64,000 bases of DNA from a bacterium (GTDB lineage: Bacteria; Bacteroidota; Bacteroidia; Chitinophagales; Saprospiraceae), in contig JANSXW010000014.1 in NCBI GenBank assembly GCA_024742755.1, positions 1-64,000 on the forward strand. The letters run 5' to 3'. Every line of letters starts with the position of its first letter. Within the stretch, counting starts at the first letter, position 1. Below the pieces are notes generated by a model, which was not told the origin of the DNA, did no database searches, and saw only the letters and a program-made list of their open reading frames with translations. Shown one piece after another: positions 52,358-61,310 of this stretch. Made by a program: the position numbers and the translations under genes.

Positions 52358-54292
52358 ATGGGCGAGCAAAGAGTCTCTCTGGTACAAGACGAAGTATCTA
52401 TGCAACAGTTTGTTAAGAATCTGCTGCGGGATGTACAGGCATTGGAATACATGCTGGACAACGACTGGTTTGAAAAGGACATCGTCCGCATCGGGGCGGA
52501 GCAGGAGATGTGCCTGGTGCACCGAAAGACCTACAAGCCGGCTACGATTGCCATGGAGGCCCTCGACCACATGAAAGAATATGACTGGGTGGAGACGGAG
52601 CTGGCGAAATTCAACCTGGAGACCAACCTCGACCCCCGGGAATTCACCGGGCACTGCCTGAGCGAACTGGAAAAAGAGAACGCCGGCAAGCTGGATAAAA
52701 TCAGTGCAAAGCTAAAGGACCTCAAGGCCCGGCTTATCCTTACCGGCATACTGCCCACACTCCGAAAGTATGACCTGGAGATGCACAACCTGACGCCAAA
52801 GAAGCGCTACTATGCACTCATGGAGGCCATCAATTCCCAACTTCAGGGCAGTGCCTATGAGCTTCGGCTTTCGGGGATTGACGAACTGCTGCTGCGGCAT
52901 AATTCTCCATTGCTGGAGGCTTGCAATACCAGCTTTCAGGTCCACCTGCAGGTCAGCCCCAATAACTTTGCACCGTTGTACAATATCTCGCAGGTCCTGG
53001 CCGCCCCCGTTATTGCAGTGGCTGCCAATTCGCCTATTGTCTTCGGCAAGCGCTTGTGGCATGAGAGCCGTATTGCGTTGTTCCAGCAGGCCCTGGATGT
53101 GCGTACCACCAATGAGCACATGCGGCAGCGCAGCCCAAGGGTCAGCTTCGGTACCAATTGGCTGAATGAGTCCATCATGGAGATTTATAAGGAGGACATT
53201 GCGCGTTTCCGGGTGCTGCTGAGCGCGGATGTGGAAGAAGATTCTATCAAGCTGCTTTCAGAAGGTAAGGTACCAAAGCTTCGGGCCCTGCAGGTACACA
53301 ACTCTACAGTGTACCGGTGGAACCGCCCGTGCTATGGTGTGAGCCCAAACGGACAGCCCCACCTCCGTATTGAAAACCGGGTCATCCCTGCCGGCCCAAC
53401 CGTGGTAGATGAAGTGGCCAATGCTGCTTTCTGGCTGGGAGCGATGGAAGGCATGCACGCTGCTTACCCCGATATCCGGGCTAAAATTGGCTGGGAAGAC
53501 GCACAGGACAACTTCATCAAGTCTGCCAAGTTTGGCATTGATACCAAGTTCACCTGGTTTGGCGACCAGAAAGTCACGGCCACCGACCTCCTGCAGCAGG
53601 AGCTCATCCCGCTGGCGCGGGAAGGCCTGAAGCGGCGCAATGTGGATAGTGGCGATATCGACCGGTATTTGGGCATCATTGAGGAGCGGGCCAGGCAGCA
53701 CATGAGCGGTTCGCGCTGGCAACTGCGGGCTTACACCAAACTGTCCAAAGAGGTGACCCGCGATGAAGCCCTCTGCGGGCTGACCGCCTCCATCATCAAA
53801 AATCAAAAAGCCAACAAACCGGTACACACCTGGGAGCTACCGAATGCAGAAGATATGCCCGATTACAAACCCGCCCGCCTGATGGTCGATGAATTTATGG
53901 AGACCGACCTGTTTACGGTGCAGAAAGATGACCTCATCGAACTGGTCGCGGAGCTCATGGATTGGCGCAAAATCCGCTACATGCCTGTCGAAGACTCCAA
54001 GGGCAAACTCGTAGGGCTCATAACCTCCAGGCTCCTGCTGCGGTACTACACGCAACAAAGCCGGCTCAATGGCAAGGCCGCAAGCTGTGTGAAGGACATT
54101 ATGATTAAAAGCCCGATCACTGTAGGGCCCAACGAGACCATCGTACAGGCTATGCGCACGATGCGCGACAAAAAAATCGGCTGCCTGCCTGTAGTGCAGA
54201 ACGATGAGCTGATCGGCATCATCACAGAAATGGAATTCCTGCGCATCACCGGACGCCTCATGGAACGGCTGGAGGCGGAGTTTGAGGATTAA
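52358..54292 (+). CDS. GCS2-like carboxylate-amine ligase fused to two CBS domains
   Basis: 644 residues. The N-terminal two-thirds is a glutamate-cysteine ligase 2-type domain (RIGAEQEMCLVHRKTY at about 45-60, NLETNLDPREFTG, LEACNTSFQVHLQVSP, PHLRIENRVIPAGPTVVDE). The last about 130 residues are a CBS pair (LVAELMDWRKIRYMPVEDSKGKLVGLI and MRTMRDKKIGCLPVVQNDELIGIIT). The enzyme part should join an amino acid to the gamma- or alpha-carboxylate of another; the CBS pair probably binds an adenine nucleotide and regulates it. The actual substrate is not established for this fused form. Convergent overlap of 4 bp with the next gene. Confidence 0.87.
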   Translation: MGEQRVSLVQDEVSMQQFVKNLLRDVQALEYMLDNDWFEKDIVRIGAEQEMCLVHRKTYKPATIAMEALDHMKEYDWVETELAKFNLETNLDPREFTGHCLSELEKENAGKLDKISAKLKDLKARLILTGILPTLRKYDLEMHNLTPKKRYYALMEAINSQLQGSAYELRLSGIDELLLRHNSPLLEACNTSFQVHLQVSPNNFAPLYNISQVLAAPVIAVAANSPIVFGKRLWHESRIALFQQALDVRTTNEHMRQRSPRVSFGTNWLNESIMEIYKEDIARFRVLLSADVEEDSIKLLSEGKVPKLRALQVHNSTVYRWNRPCYGVSPNGQPHLRIENRVIPAGPTVVDEVANAAFWLGAMEGMHAAYPDIRAKIGWEDAQDNFIKSAKFGIDTKFTWFGDQKVTATDLLQQELIPLAREGLKRRNVDSGDIDRYLGIIEERARQHMSGSRWQLRAYTKLSKEVTRDEALCGLTASIIKNQKANKPVHTWELPNAEDMPDYKPARLMVDEFMETDLFTVQKDDLIELVAELMDWRKIRYMPVEDSKGKLVGLITSRLLLRYYTQQSRLNGKAASCVKDIMIKSPITVGPNETIVQAMRTMRDKKIGCLPVVQNDELIGIITEMEFLRITGRLMERLEAEFED

Positions 54293-55161
54293 TCCAAAGA
54301 ACGCTTCAAATCGCGCAGCAGGCGGCGTTGCCCGAGCTCAATCCGAAACTCCATGCGCTCATTGAGCAGCCGGCCCTCTTCTGTCGAATTGGAGGCCCGG
54401 GGTGCAAAATCGCCCTTGCCTGCCACCGTCACCCGGCTCGTGCTCAGCTCGTATTTCCGGGTCAGCTCATTCACCAGGGTGGCAGCCCGCATGGCACTAA
54501 ACTCCCATTTGCTGTTGATGCTGTTGCGGCGCAAAGGCTCGTTATTGTTGTGGCCAATGACGGTGAGCTGCAGTGTGGGATAATCTGCCAGATACCGGCT
54601 GATGATTAGCAAGGTGGAGTCTGCCTCCGGTTCAAGGCGGGTGGTGCTGCCCGGATAAAACAGATAATCAGACTGCACGGATAATGACAAATAGCCTCCC
54701 GGCTCCACTTCGAGGGTAAAGGCAGCGGAGTCCCGCCTTTGCAAGGTATCCAGCAGCCGGGCGCCAAGGGTATCGAGCTCGGCATTGCGGGCGTCCAGCA
54801 AAGCCTGGAAAGCGGCAATTTTGGCATCTCTTTCGGCGATGAGGGCATCTCGTTCCCGCAGGCGGGCGTCCAGGTCCTGTACTTCATTGGAGCGCTTTTG
54901 CTGTAGCCGCTCAATTTCATCATCCAGGGCAATGATGCGGTCTTGCAAATTATTTTGACTGGCGAGCAGGGCGGTATTCTCCCCCCGGCGCTCCGCAGTA
55001 TCCAGTCGCAACTGGTAAACGAGATTTGAGGTGGAGTCCAACCGGTACGTTAAACTGTCGGCCACCGCATCAGCCGTAGCGATTGCAGCCAGGTGCTTTT
55101 TTTTGCTCACACAGGACACCAATAGCAGGGGAAGTACCCCCATCCAGATTATCTTCCTCAT
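54289..55161 (-). CDS. OmpA-family lipoprotein with a coiled coil
   Basis: 290 residues from the ATG at 55161 (MRKIIWMGVLPLLLVSC); Cys17 in LVSC is the lipidation site. The reading from 55182 begins within the promoter box and is rejected. A long coiled coil (about 40-145; IALDDEIERLQQKRSNEVQ and repeats of xxRDAxxAERDA) precedes an OmpA domain (YPTLQLTVIGHNNNEP, RAATLVNELTRKYELSTSRV). It would link the outer membrane to peptidoglycan, with the coiled coil as spacer. The stop interlocks with that of the GCS2-CBS gene. Confidence 0.88.
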   Translation of the reverse strand: MRKIIWMGVLPLLLVSCVSKKKHLAAIATADAVADSLTYRLDSTSNLVYQLRLDTAERRGENTALLASQNNLQDRIIALDDEIERLQQKRSNEVQDLDARLRERDALIAERDAKIAAFQALLDARNAELDTLGARLLDTLQRRDSAAFTLEVEPGGYLSLSVQSDYLFYPGSTTRLEPEADSTLLIISRYLADYPTLQLTVIGHNNNEPLRRNSINSKWEFSAMRAATLVNELTRKYELSTSRVTVAGKGDFAPRASNSTEEGRLLNERMEFRIELGQRRLLRDLKRSLD

Positions 55162-55181
55162 TTGCAGACGATTTAGCCACA

Positions 55182-55189
55182 CAAATATA
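55182..55189 (-). promoter_or_regulatory. -7 box (TATATTTG) of the OmpA lipoprotein gene
   Basis: A perfect TAnnTTTG match on the minus strand, 21 nt upstream of the chosen ATG; it decides the start at 55161. Confidence 0.5.
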
Positions 55190-55307
55190 GCCTTCCTGCG
55201 TTGCCCGCTAAAAAATACGTGCGCATTCCTGAAATCAGCGAGCCCCGGAAAGGCGCGAAGGCTTTCCCGGGGCTCGAAAAGTTATTTGGAATCTGATCCG
55301 GCCAGGT

Positions 55308-56219
55308 TTAACGCAGGCGTATGCTGGAAGAGCCCAACATGCCGATCTCAGTAAAGATAGACACGCGGTAAAATCCAGCGTCAAGCTTATCCTCCAGGTC
55401 ATAGACAAAGGACAAACGCTGGTTCTCAGCAATATCCACGTCTTTGGCTTTCACGGCGATAATGTCCATCTCCTGATTGTTGACAATGGTCTTTGCCTTT
55501 ACCGGATTCGTGGCCGCGATTGGCGTCCCCTTGTCGTCATTAATGGTCAGGTAGAGGGTGCGCAGCCCCTGCAGCTCGTCCGGCACGCCAGTCAGGTCGA
55601 AGCTGACCCGGATTGTCCGTACACGGCGGGCTTTGGAGGTGACTTTGTCATTGCCTTTTTCCAGTTCTACCTGGAAGGCAGAAGCCTTGAAGTTTTCCAG
55701 CGTCAGCCGGCTGTTTTCTTCTTCGATGGTGCGGCGGATGTTGTTCAGCTGCTCAATCTCTTCTTTTGAAGCGGTAAGCTCGCCTTCCATCACGCCCATG
55801 GCCTGACGCAGGGAGTCATTCTCGGCTACCAGCCCCTGAATATTGGACTGCAGCTCGTCTTTCAGGGACATAAGTTCCTGAATCTCGGCACGGAGGGCAT
55901 TGATCTCCGAGGAGCTTTTCGCACGGATATTCCGGATGGCAGCCTCTTTCTGCGCGATGGTTTCCTGCGCTTGAGCAATATCGCCCTGCAATTGGCCATT
56001 TTGCTCAGCGAGCATGGTATATTCGCCCTGCAGGCTATCCACTTCTGAAAGCAAATCTTCTCTGAGGCTTTCCAGGTCTTCAACCGTACCTTCCAGTTTA
56101 TCCCGGACGCCTTCCAGTTCCTTGCGTTGATTGCTTTGGTTGAGCCCCCAAATACCGGCGGCGATAAACAGGATGGCTAAGATAACGATAGCGGCAATCA
56201 TGCCTTTCTTCTGGTCCAT
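55308..56219 (-). CDS. Membrane-anchored coiled-coil protein, unknown function
   Basis: 303 residues from the ATG at 56219 (MDQKKGMIAAIVILAILFIAAGIWGL). An earlier ATG at 56267 overlaps a CACGTTTG -7-like box (56265-56272) and is rejected. One N-terminal membrane helix (about 6-26) is followed by a continuous coiled coil (about 30-165) and a C-terminal beta domain (RTIRVSFDLTGVPDEL, TLYLTINDDKGTPIAAT, AGFYRVSIFTEIGMLG). The architecture suggests a periplasmic spacer with a binding head. It lies 146 bp upstream of the OmpA gene on the same strand but has its own promoter. Confidence 0.78.
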   Translation of the reverse strand: MDQKKGMIAAIVILAILFIAAGIWGLNQSNQRKELEGVRDKLEGTVEDLESLREDLLSEVDSLQGEYTMLAEQNGQLQGDIAQAQETIAQKEAAIRNIRAKSSSEINALRAEIQELMSLKDELQSNIQGLVAENDSLRQAMGVMEGELTASKEEIEQLNNIRRTIEEENSRLTLENFKASAFQVELEKGNDKVTSKARRVRTIRVSFDLTGVPDELQGLRTLYLTINDDKGTPIAATNPVKAKTIVNNQEMDIIAVKAKDVDIAENQRLSFVYDLEDKLDAGFYRVSIFTEIGMLGSSSIRLR

Positions 56220-56343
56220 AGTTGTTACAGTTAGTTGGTTTTGATGATGAAACTTGTCTTTTTTCAAACGTGTTTCTTCCCCCCTAACGAAGACTAATGG
56301 CCAAATCGCATGATTGCCCCCATTTTTTTTAACATTTTTTTAA

Positions 56344-58776
56344 TTATTCCACAATGGTCATTCTCAGCGTGGTCCGGGACTGCCCCTGACTAAGCTGCAG
56401 GTTGTAAGTCCCTGCGGGCAAGCCTTCTACCGGCAACTGCAATTGTTGCCCTCCTGCCAGTATATCGGTTTGCCCGCTGCGCAGGCGCTGCCCGAATTGG
56501 TTGGTCAGGCTCCAGGCCATGACGCCTGCTTTGGGGCTACGAACGGACAACTGCGCCTGATTGACTACCGGGTTGGGGAATATCCGTGCCTTGAGCCCAC
56601 CGGTCTCCGCAAATGAAGCAGTGGTAGGGTCCAGGTCAAGCACTTCGATCAGGTCCAGGTAAATGAAGTTGCCATAGTCGCCAACATTTTCAAACTCTAT
56701 CGTCACGGCTTGTCCTGTGAAATCTGCCAGAGAAACGGTTTCCGTGCGCCATTCGTCACAACCTTCAGGCACAAATGGGCTGATTTCCGGGCTTGCGGTG
56801 GCCAGATCGCTGCCGAATGCTTCATACACCGTCGTCTTATTGCCCTCGCAGTCGATCAGGTTTACCCGCAGCCCATCGGCAATACCGGTTGTCTTTTGGG
56901 CGTGAGCCACATCAAAACGCAAGGTGGGGTCATCCAAACCGCTCAGGTCAAAGTTGGCACGCAGGTAGTCGCTCGTATTTCGGGTATCGACCAGGAAGTT
57001 GTTGATGCGCATGGCACCGGGGTCGCAGAAGTCAAAGTCGACCCGTTCCCAGGCAGCCAGATCGCCCTCGGGGTTCTCCACTGTCCATTTATCTGCCGGG
57101 AAGGCATCCTCGAAGGTCTCGAGGTAAGGCTGCTGCAGTTGCCGCACTTCCACATGGTTCGCTTGTGCCAGGGTATCCGCAATACTGCCTTTGTAGGCAA
57201 TAAGCTCTACAGCATAACTACCCCCCTCCGGATAAATGACTGTCGGCATCTCCGCCGTTGAGGTAGCCGGCTGACCACCCGGGAAATACCATCGGATGCT
57301 GTCATAGACTCCGGTGGTCAGGTTCTCAAATGCCACTGCCTCGCCCGGGCAAATCTCGCGGGCTTCCGGCCCAAAGGCAGGCTGCAGGGCATCCACTTTA
57401 AAGCGGAAATAGCCTTCCGGTGCCACGATAGGGCGCACCTGAGCTTTCCCGCTGTTGGCTTCGGCAGCCAGGTAATATTCCACTACTGTATTTTCCGGAT
57501 AGGGAGGGATGCTGCTTGTCCAGACTGACCCGGAGGTATCAGAAAGCAGCATATTTACGGTGGTATAATCCTCCTCCTCTGCCGTGCGGTAGTGCAGCGT
57601 AGCCTCCGCAATGCCGCTCCTGTGCTTGATGATCGCGCTGAGCGGGTAGGCATCTTCCGTGCTTTCCTGATCGCGCAGGCGGGCGTGGGCAATCCATAGC
57701 GGGTCGTTCACGCCTACCAGTTTTGTGATGCAGTGGATCGCCCCCAGGCTGGGGATGATCCCGTTGCAGTCGATGCCCACGATATTGTAGCCGGGCAGGG
57801 CCTCCTCATAAATGCGCAGGGCAGTCGTATCGTACTGCTCATCGTAGGTAGGCACAAGCACGGTGCCATTCACAAACAGGGAATTGGTGTACGTGCGGTA
57901 ATCCCCGTTTTGATCCGGATAGCGCCCCTGTGCATCCGGTGGCATGGGGATTCTTAAAATGCGGTAGGGGTTCCCGAATGGGGTCGGCACCTCATTGAGC
58001 AGGTACTCAATATTGGCTTCAATCTGCGGCCCATCAGACACCCCTTCCGGATACTCCCCAATAATGATGGTTTCTTCGTCAATGAAACGCATGTGCATAT
58101 CGAGGTGGTGGATCACATCGTAGGGCAAAGCAGGCAGCTTCACATAGCGGTCGACGCCAAAAAAGAGGTTGGCAATCTGGTCGATCTCAGCTTCGGTTTT
58201 AAAGGGGTTTTCCTCCAGGATCAGGTCAGAGGAAAAGATGGTGCCCATGCCATCCCGGAGGTTGTTCCCACCGCTGTGCACCCAATCGTAGGGCGGCTCA
58301 ATGGCTTCGTAAATGGGAAGCCCGAGGTGCTGGGCGATGAAGGCCGGAATTTTATCATCATTGGGGCGCCAGGGCCGGTTGTAGATGTAGTCCGCAATCA
58401 TCAGGCTGTCTACATCATTGTGGTAAATCGTCCAGGGGCCATAGTCGCGAATCCAGATGGAGTCGTACTCCGGGCTGAGTATCTCAACATTTTCCAGCGA
58501 AACATCCCCGGAACTGAGGTAATTCGAAACGGCAGAAGGATTATCTGCAAAGATAATGACTTTGCATTCGGCTGAGCCATGCCTGACAATCTCGCGCAGC
58601 AAAGCAGAATGCTGATTGCGCCAGCTTACCAGCAGTGCCTGTGATTCTTCCCACTCGGCCATCAGGCGTACCGGGGCCGGGGGTGGATCCGTGCTGGCTT
58701 CCTGCGCCCGGACCGGGGCAGCAGGCAGCAATAATAACCAAACAAAGCAGATAAGAAGTGTAGACCTTAGTTGCAT
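56344..58776 (-). CDS. Secreted agmatine/peptidyl-arginine deiminase-like T9SS cargo (PPAD-like)
   Basis: 810 residues. The signal peptide (LLICFVWLLLLPAAPVRAQ) precedes a deiminase domain (about 35-355): Asp111 in WIRDYGPW, the YNRPWRPND loop, His224/Asp226 in IHHLDMHMRF, Asn298 in TYTNSLF and nucleophile Cys349 in GAIHCITK, all in the order of the PPAD family. An Ig-like segment, a PKD-like domain (about 470-540), a jelly-roll-like module (about 560-720; SDYLRANFDLSG) and a type A T9SS domain (RIFPNPVVNQAQLSV) follow. The enzyme probably converts arginine (in peptides) to citrulline at the cell surface, as PPAD of Porphyromonas does; free agmatine is the alternative substrate. Confidence 0.88.
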   Translation of the reverse strand: MQLRSTLLICFVWLLLLPAAPVRAQEASTDPPPAPVRLMAEWEESQALLVSWRNQHSALLREIVRHGSAECKVIIFADNPSAVSNYLSSGDVSLENVEILSPEYDSIWIRDYGPWTIYHNDVDSLMIADYIYNRPWRPNDDKIPAFIAQHLGLPIYEAIEPPYDWVHSGGNNLRDGMGTIFSSDLILEENPFKTEAEIDQIANLFFGVDRYVKLPALPYDVIHHLDMHMRFIDEETIIIGEYPEGVSDGPQIEANIEYLLNEVPTPFGNPYRILRIPMPPDAQGRYPDQNGDYRTYTNSLFVNGTVLVPTYDEQYDTTALRIYEEALPGYNIVGIDCNGIIPSLGAIHCITKLVGVNDPLWIAHARLRDQESTEDAYPLSAIIKHRSGIAEATLHYRTAEEEDYTTVNMLLSDTSGSVWTSSIPPYPENTVVEYYLAAEANSGKAQVRPIVAPEGYFRFKVDALQPAFGPEAREICPGEAVAFENLTTGVYDSIRWYFPGGQPATSTAEMPTVIYPEGGSYAVELIAYKGSIADTLAQANHVEVRQLQQPYLETFEDAFPADKWTVENPEGDLAAWERVDFDFCDPGAMRINNFLVDTRNTSDYLRANFDLSGLDDPTLRFDVAHAQKTTGIADGLRVNLIDCEGNKTTVYEAFGSDLATASPEISPFVPEGCDEWRTETVSLADFTGQAVTIEFENVGDYGNFIYLDLIEVLDLDPTTASFAETGGLKARIFPNPVVNQAQLSVRSPKAGVMAWSLTNQFGQRLRSGQTDILAGGQQLQLPVEGLPAGTYNLQLSQGQSRTTLRMTIVE

Positions 58777-58916
58777 AGGATGAGTTTTATACCTCTTAAA
58801 GATACACCGATACCACTACTTTTTAAAAGGCAACTTTGGATTGCGTCGCCAAAATTGCCAGAACACTGCTATCTGCCTGCCTAAAAGGTTGTACCTTTTC
58901 ATAAACAAAACAGCGT

Positions 58917-59504
58917 ATGCCCGTTTTTGAAGAAAGTGGCCTGCAGTTTGGGTTCGATAACCGATGGACGGTACGGAAGTACGATGCCCACCGCTTCTTT
59001 CAGGGCTTCAGCGGTGCCGGGCTGAAGGGGGTGGACTTCATTGCCCTGTCAGGGAATACGCTGTTGCTGCTGGAAGTCAAAAACTACCGCCGGCGGCGGG
59101 CCTGGCAAACGGAAAACCCCTTCGACCGGATTTTGGAAGCGCCGGAGGCTTTCGCCGGGCATATGTCGGGCAAATTTCTCGACACCCTGCGGGCAATCCG
59201 GGCCATTGGCACCTACTACCGGCGCAAGTGGTTGTTCCGGCTGCTGCGCCCTGTCCTGATCCGACGCTCCGGGGCGCGCTCCGATTGGGCCTTCTGGGCT
59301 CAGGTGGATGCGCATTTGCAAGGCGGGAAACCGGTTATTGCAGTGCTTTGGCTGGAAACCGAACGGGATCAGGCTGCCTTTCGCGGGCGGCTTGAGCAGT
59401 CCCTGAAAAACCTGCTTGAAGATGCTGTTCAGGAAGTACAGGTGTGCCATCCCGGCACGGGCCAGCTACCAGAAGGCATTCAGGTGAGCCTTGCCCCAAA
59501 GTAA
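58917..59504 (+). CDS. Small nuclease-like protein (PD-(D/E)XK-type motif), convergent with the SMC operon
   Basis: 195 residues. The N-terminal half shows KGVDFIALSGNTLLLLEVKNYR: an Asp followed after a hairpin by E-x-K, the arrangement of PD-(D/E)XK nucleases (Asp40, Glu54, Lys56). An upstream RKYDAHRFFQGFSGAGL could give the first conserved acid. A basic helix-rich segment (RRRAW, YYRRKWLFRLLRPVLIRR) follows, then PVIAVLWLETERDQAAFRG. No domain name is certain. It ends 3 bp before the stop of the convergent KITE gene, with no room for anything between, which hints at a functional set. Confidence 0.72.
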   Translation: MPVFEESGLQFGFDNRWTVRKYDAHRFFQGFSGAGLKGVDFIALSGNTLLLLEVKNYRRRRAWQTENPFDRILEAPEAFAGHMSGKFLDTLRAIRAIGTYYRRKWLFRLLRPVLIRRSGARSDWAFWAQVDAHLQGGKPVIAVLWLETERDQAAFRGRLEQSLKNLLEDAVQEVQVCHPGTGQLPEGIQVSLAPK

Positions 59505-59507
59505 AAT

Positions 59508-60074
59508 CTACTCTTCCTCCTCCGCCAACCGCTGATTGTAGCGGGCCACCGAACGGGCGAATTCCAAAAAATACTTGTGCGCCGGGGTAAAGCGGAAGAG
59601 CTGATCGTCTAGTTTCTCAATAATGCGGCGGCGATGCAGGCGGTTGTAGAAATTGCGTCGGGCCTGTGCATCCTGCAGATTGGTGGTGGCATCAAGGACT
59701 TCCCGGAAGGAAGACATCTCAAACATCTGCTCCACCTGCTCAAACTCCAGGGTATGAAAAGAAAGCTGCTCCAGCAGGTTGTAGCCCTCCCGGTCGAGCT
59801 CATAGCACAGCACGCCCAGGAAGATGCACACATCACGCGAAAGCGGGTCACTGTCCCGCCCGCTTTGCAGAAAGGCGTACTCGCTATGGTATTCCAGGGA
59901 CAGCCCAAAGGACTCCCGGAAAAAAGCCTGGTAAAAATCAACATGCTGCTTAAGCGTCATGAAAGCCGGGTCGCCTTCCAGGAGAAAACGCCCGTCCACC
60001 AGCAAGGCTTCCACTACATCCTGATGGCCATCGGGGAAAGTGATGCGGCGTTCCGCAGTGGTGTCCGTATTCAT
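59508..60074 (-). CDS. MksE/JetB-like KITE subunit of an SMC complex
   Basis: 188 residues, helical, with paired winged-helix character: VEALLVDGRFLLEGDPAFMTLKQH, DPLSRDVCIFLGVLCYELDREG, then NFYNRLHRRRIIEKLDDQLFRFTPAHKYFLEFA. Length, order and neighbours fit MksE/MukE-type KITE proteins, which bind the kleisin and DNA. Its ATG overlaps the kleisin stop by 4 bp (ATGA), so the two are made together. It is last in a three-gene operon. Confidence 0.78.
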   Translation of the reverse strand: MNTDTTAERRITFPDGHQDVVEALLVDGRFLLEGDPAFMTLKQHVDFYQAFFRESFGLSLEYHSEYAFLQSGRDSDPLSRDVCIFLGVLCYELDREGYNLLEQLSFHTLEFEQVEQMFEMSSFREVLDATTNLQDAQARRNFYNRLHRRRIIEKLDDQLFRFTPAHKYFLEFARSVARYNQRLAEEEE

Positions 60075-61309
60075 ACAGCAGTCGGTTTTTGAGCCCCTGT
60101 TTGCTGCGCTTTTCGGCGTACCTCCATGACAGGCAGGTCGAAAACAGCGGACTCGATTTGTAATTGGATGCGGCCGGTGGCAAATTCGGCTTCATACTCG
60201 TCGGCTTCCTCAAAAAGCAGGCTGCCAATTTTAAGGAAGCGCTCCGTCGTCGGCATGGCTTCGTGTGCCTGCATCACCTCATAGCACCATTCAAAGTAGT
60301 TGCTCACCGGGGCTGCGGCTTTCAGTGCCTGCTGGTAATGCCGGCGGTTGAAGTAGACCTGACGGGTGTTCACCGGGGTCGTTTCCTCTTCCTTGAGGAC
60401 AATATCAGCCGGGCGGCGCTCGAACTGCTGCAGGAATAGTTCCAGCCCCACGCCTATATTGCTGCCCGTAAGCGTGAACAGGCGGCGGGCAGGCATCACC
60501 GGCACTTCGTGCAGAAATGGGCGTTCCAGAAAATAAAGCCACCCACTGAGGATTTCCGACTCGGTCTGCAGGCGCTCGATCAGTGGCAGCAGCTCGCGGG
60601 TCACCACATGGGATTGCCGCAGAATACGGGCCTCGCCTTCCCGAAGCAGCTCATGCAGGCGCTCAAACCGCTGCCGTATGCCGGTATGCGGATGGTTGAA
60701 GCGCTCCACATTGACGTAGGCAGATACCTGATTCAGCAGATTGGTAATGGACTGCTTTTTCTGGACATCAAGGATGCGGTTGAGCGGCTCAATGTAGTAC
60801 TCGATCAGATGGCGGGCGCGCCGGACCCGCTCACTGTAAGGGATTTCGCCCTTATTGGCTTTGAGGTATTGGCTGTTGCGGAGCAGCTGGCTCGTATTGC
60901 TTTCTATGTTTTCCAAAAACTCCTGCAGTTCCTGGTAAAAAGCATCGAGGCGTTCGGCCAGGATGAGAATGTCATCGTCCCGGAAAGCCTGTATGCGCTT
61001 GAACAGCTCCAGGAAAGCCTGCCGGTATTTGGTCAGCTCCTCGGGCAGCAGCGGCTTGAACTCGTTGAGCAGAAAAGCCAGAAAAGCCCGCACCGGCTCA
61101 TTGATGCGGAAGCCATTGGGCTGGCTGACCACCAATTTGTAGTCCAGCATCCGCTTAACGATAACATCCGCTTTCTCTTCCGTGGCTGCTTCAAACAAAT
61201 CCCGGCCGATGATGCTGTGCTCCAGTTGCAGGCGGTAGAGCGTGCGGAACAGCTCGAAGTTGTCTTCGAGAAAGCGGAGGGCCTTATCTGGTTCTGCTTT
61301 TAAAATCAT
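60071..61309 (-). CDS. MksF/JetA-like kleisin subunit of an SMC complex
   Basis: 412 residues, almost all helical. An N-terminal winged-helix region (DNFELFRTLYRLQLEHSIIGRDLF, KRMLDYKLVVSQPNGFRINEPV) is followed by a long helical middle (RIQAFRDDDILILAERLDAFYQ, QYLKANKGEIPYSERVRRAR) and a C-terminal domain, as in MukF/MksF/JetA. The kleisin would bridge the two SMC heads and carry the KITE dimer. It starts 1 bp after the SMC stop. Assignment rests on context plus the helical layout, not on a sharp motif. Confidence 0.76.
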   Translation of the reverse strand: MILKAEPDKALRFLEDNFELFRTLYRLQLEHSIIGRDLFEAATEEKADVIVKRMLDYKLVVSQPNGFRINEPVRAFLAFLLNEFKPLLPEELTKYRQAFLELFKRIQAFRDDDILILAERLDAFYQELQEFLENIESNTSQLLRNSQYLKANKGEIPYSERVRRARHLIEYYIEPLNRILDVQKKQSITNLLNQVSAYVNVERFNHPHTGIRQRFERLHELLREGEARILRQSHVVTRELLPLIERLQTESEILSGWLYFLERPFLHEVPVMPARRLFTLTGSNIGVGLELFLQQFERRPADIVLKEEETTPVNTRQVYFNRRHYQQALKAAAPVSNYFEWCYEVMQAHEAMPTTERFLKIGSLLFEEADEYEAEFATGRIQLQIESAVFDLPVMEVRRKAQQTGAQKPTAV

Positions 61310-61310
61310 G

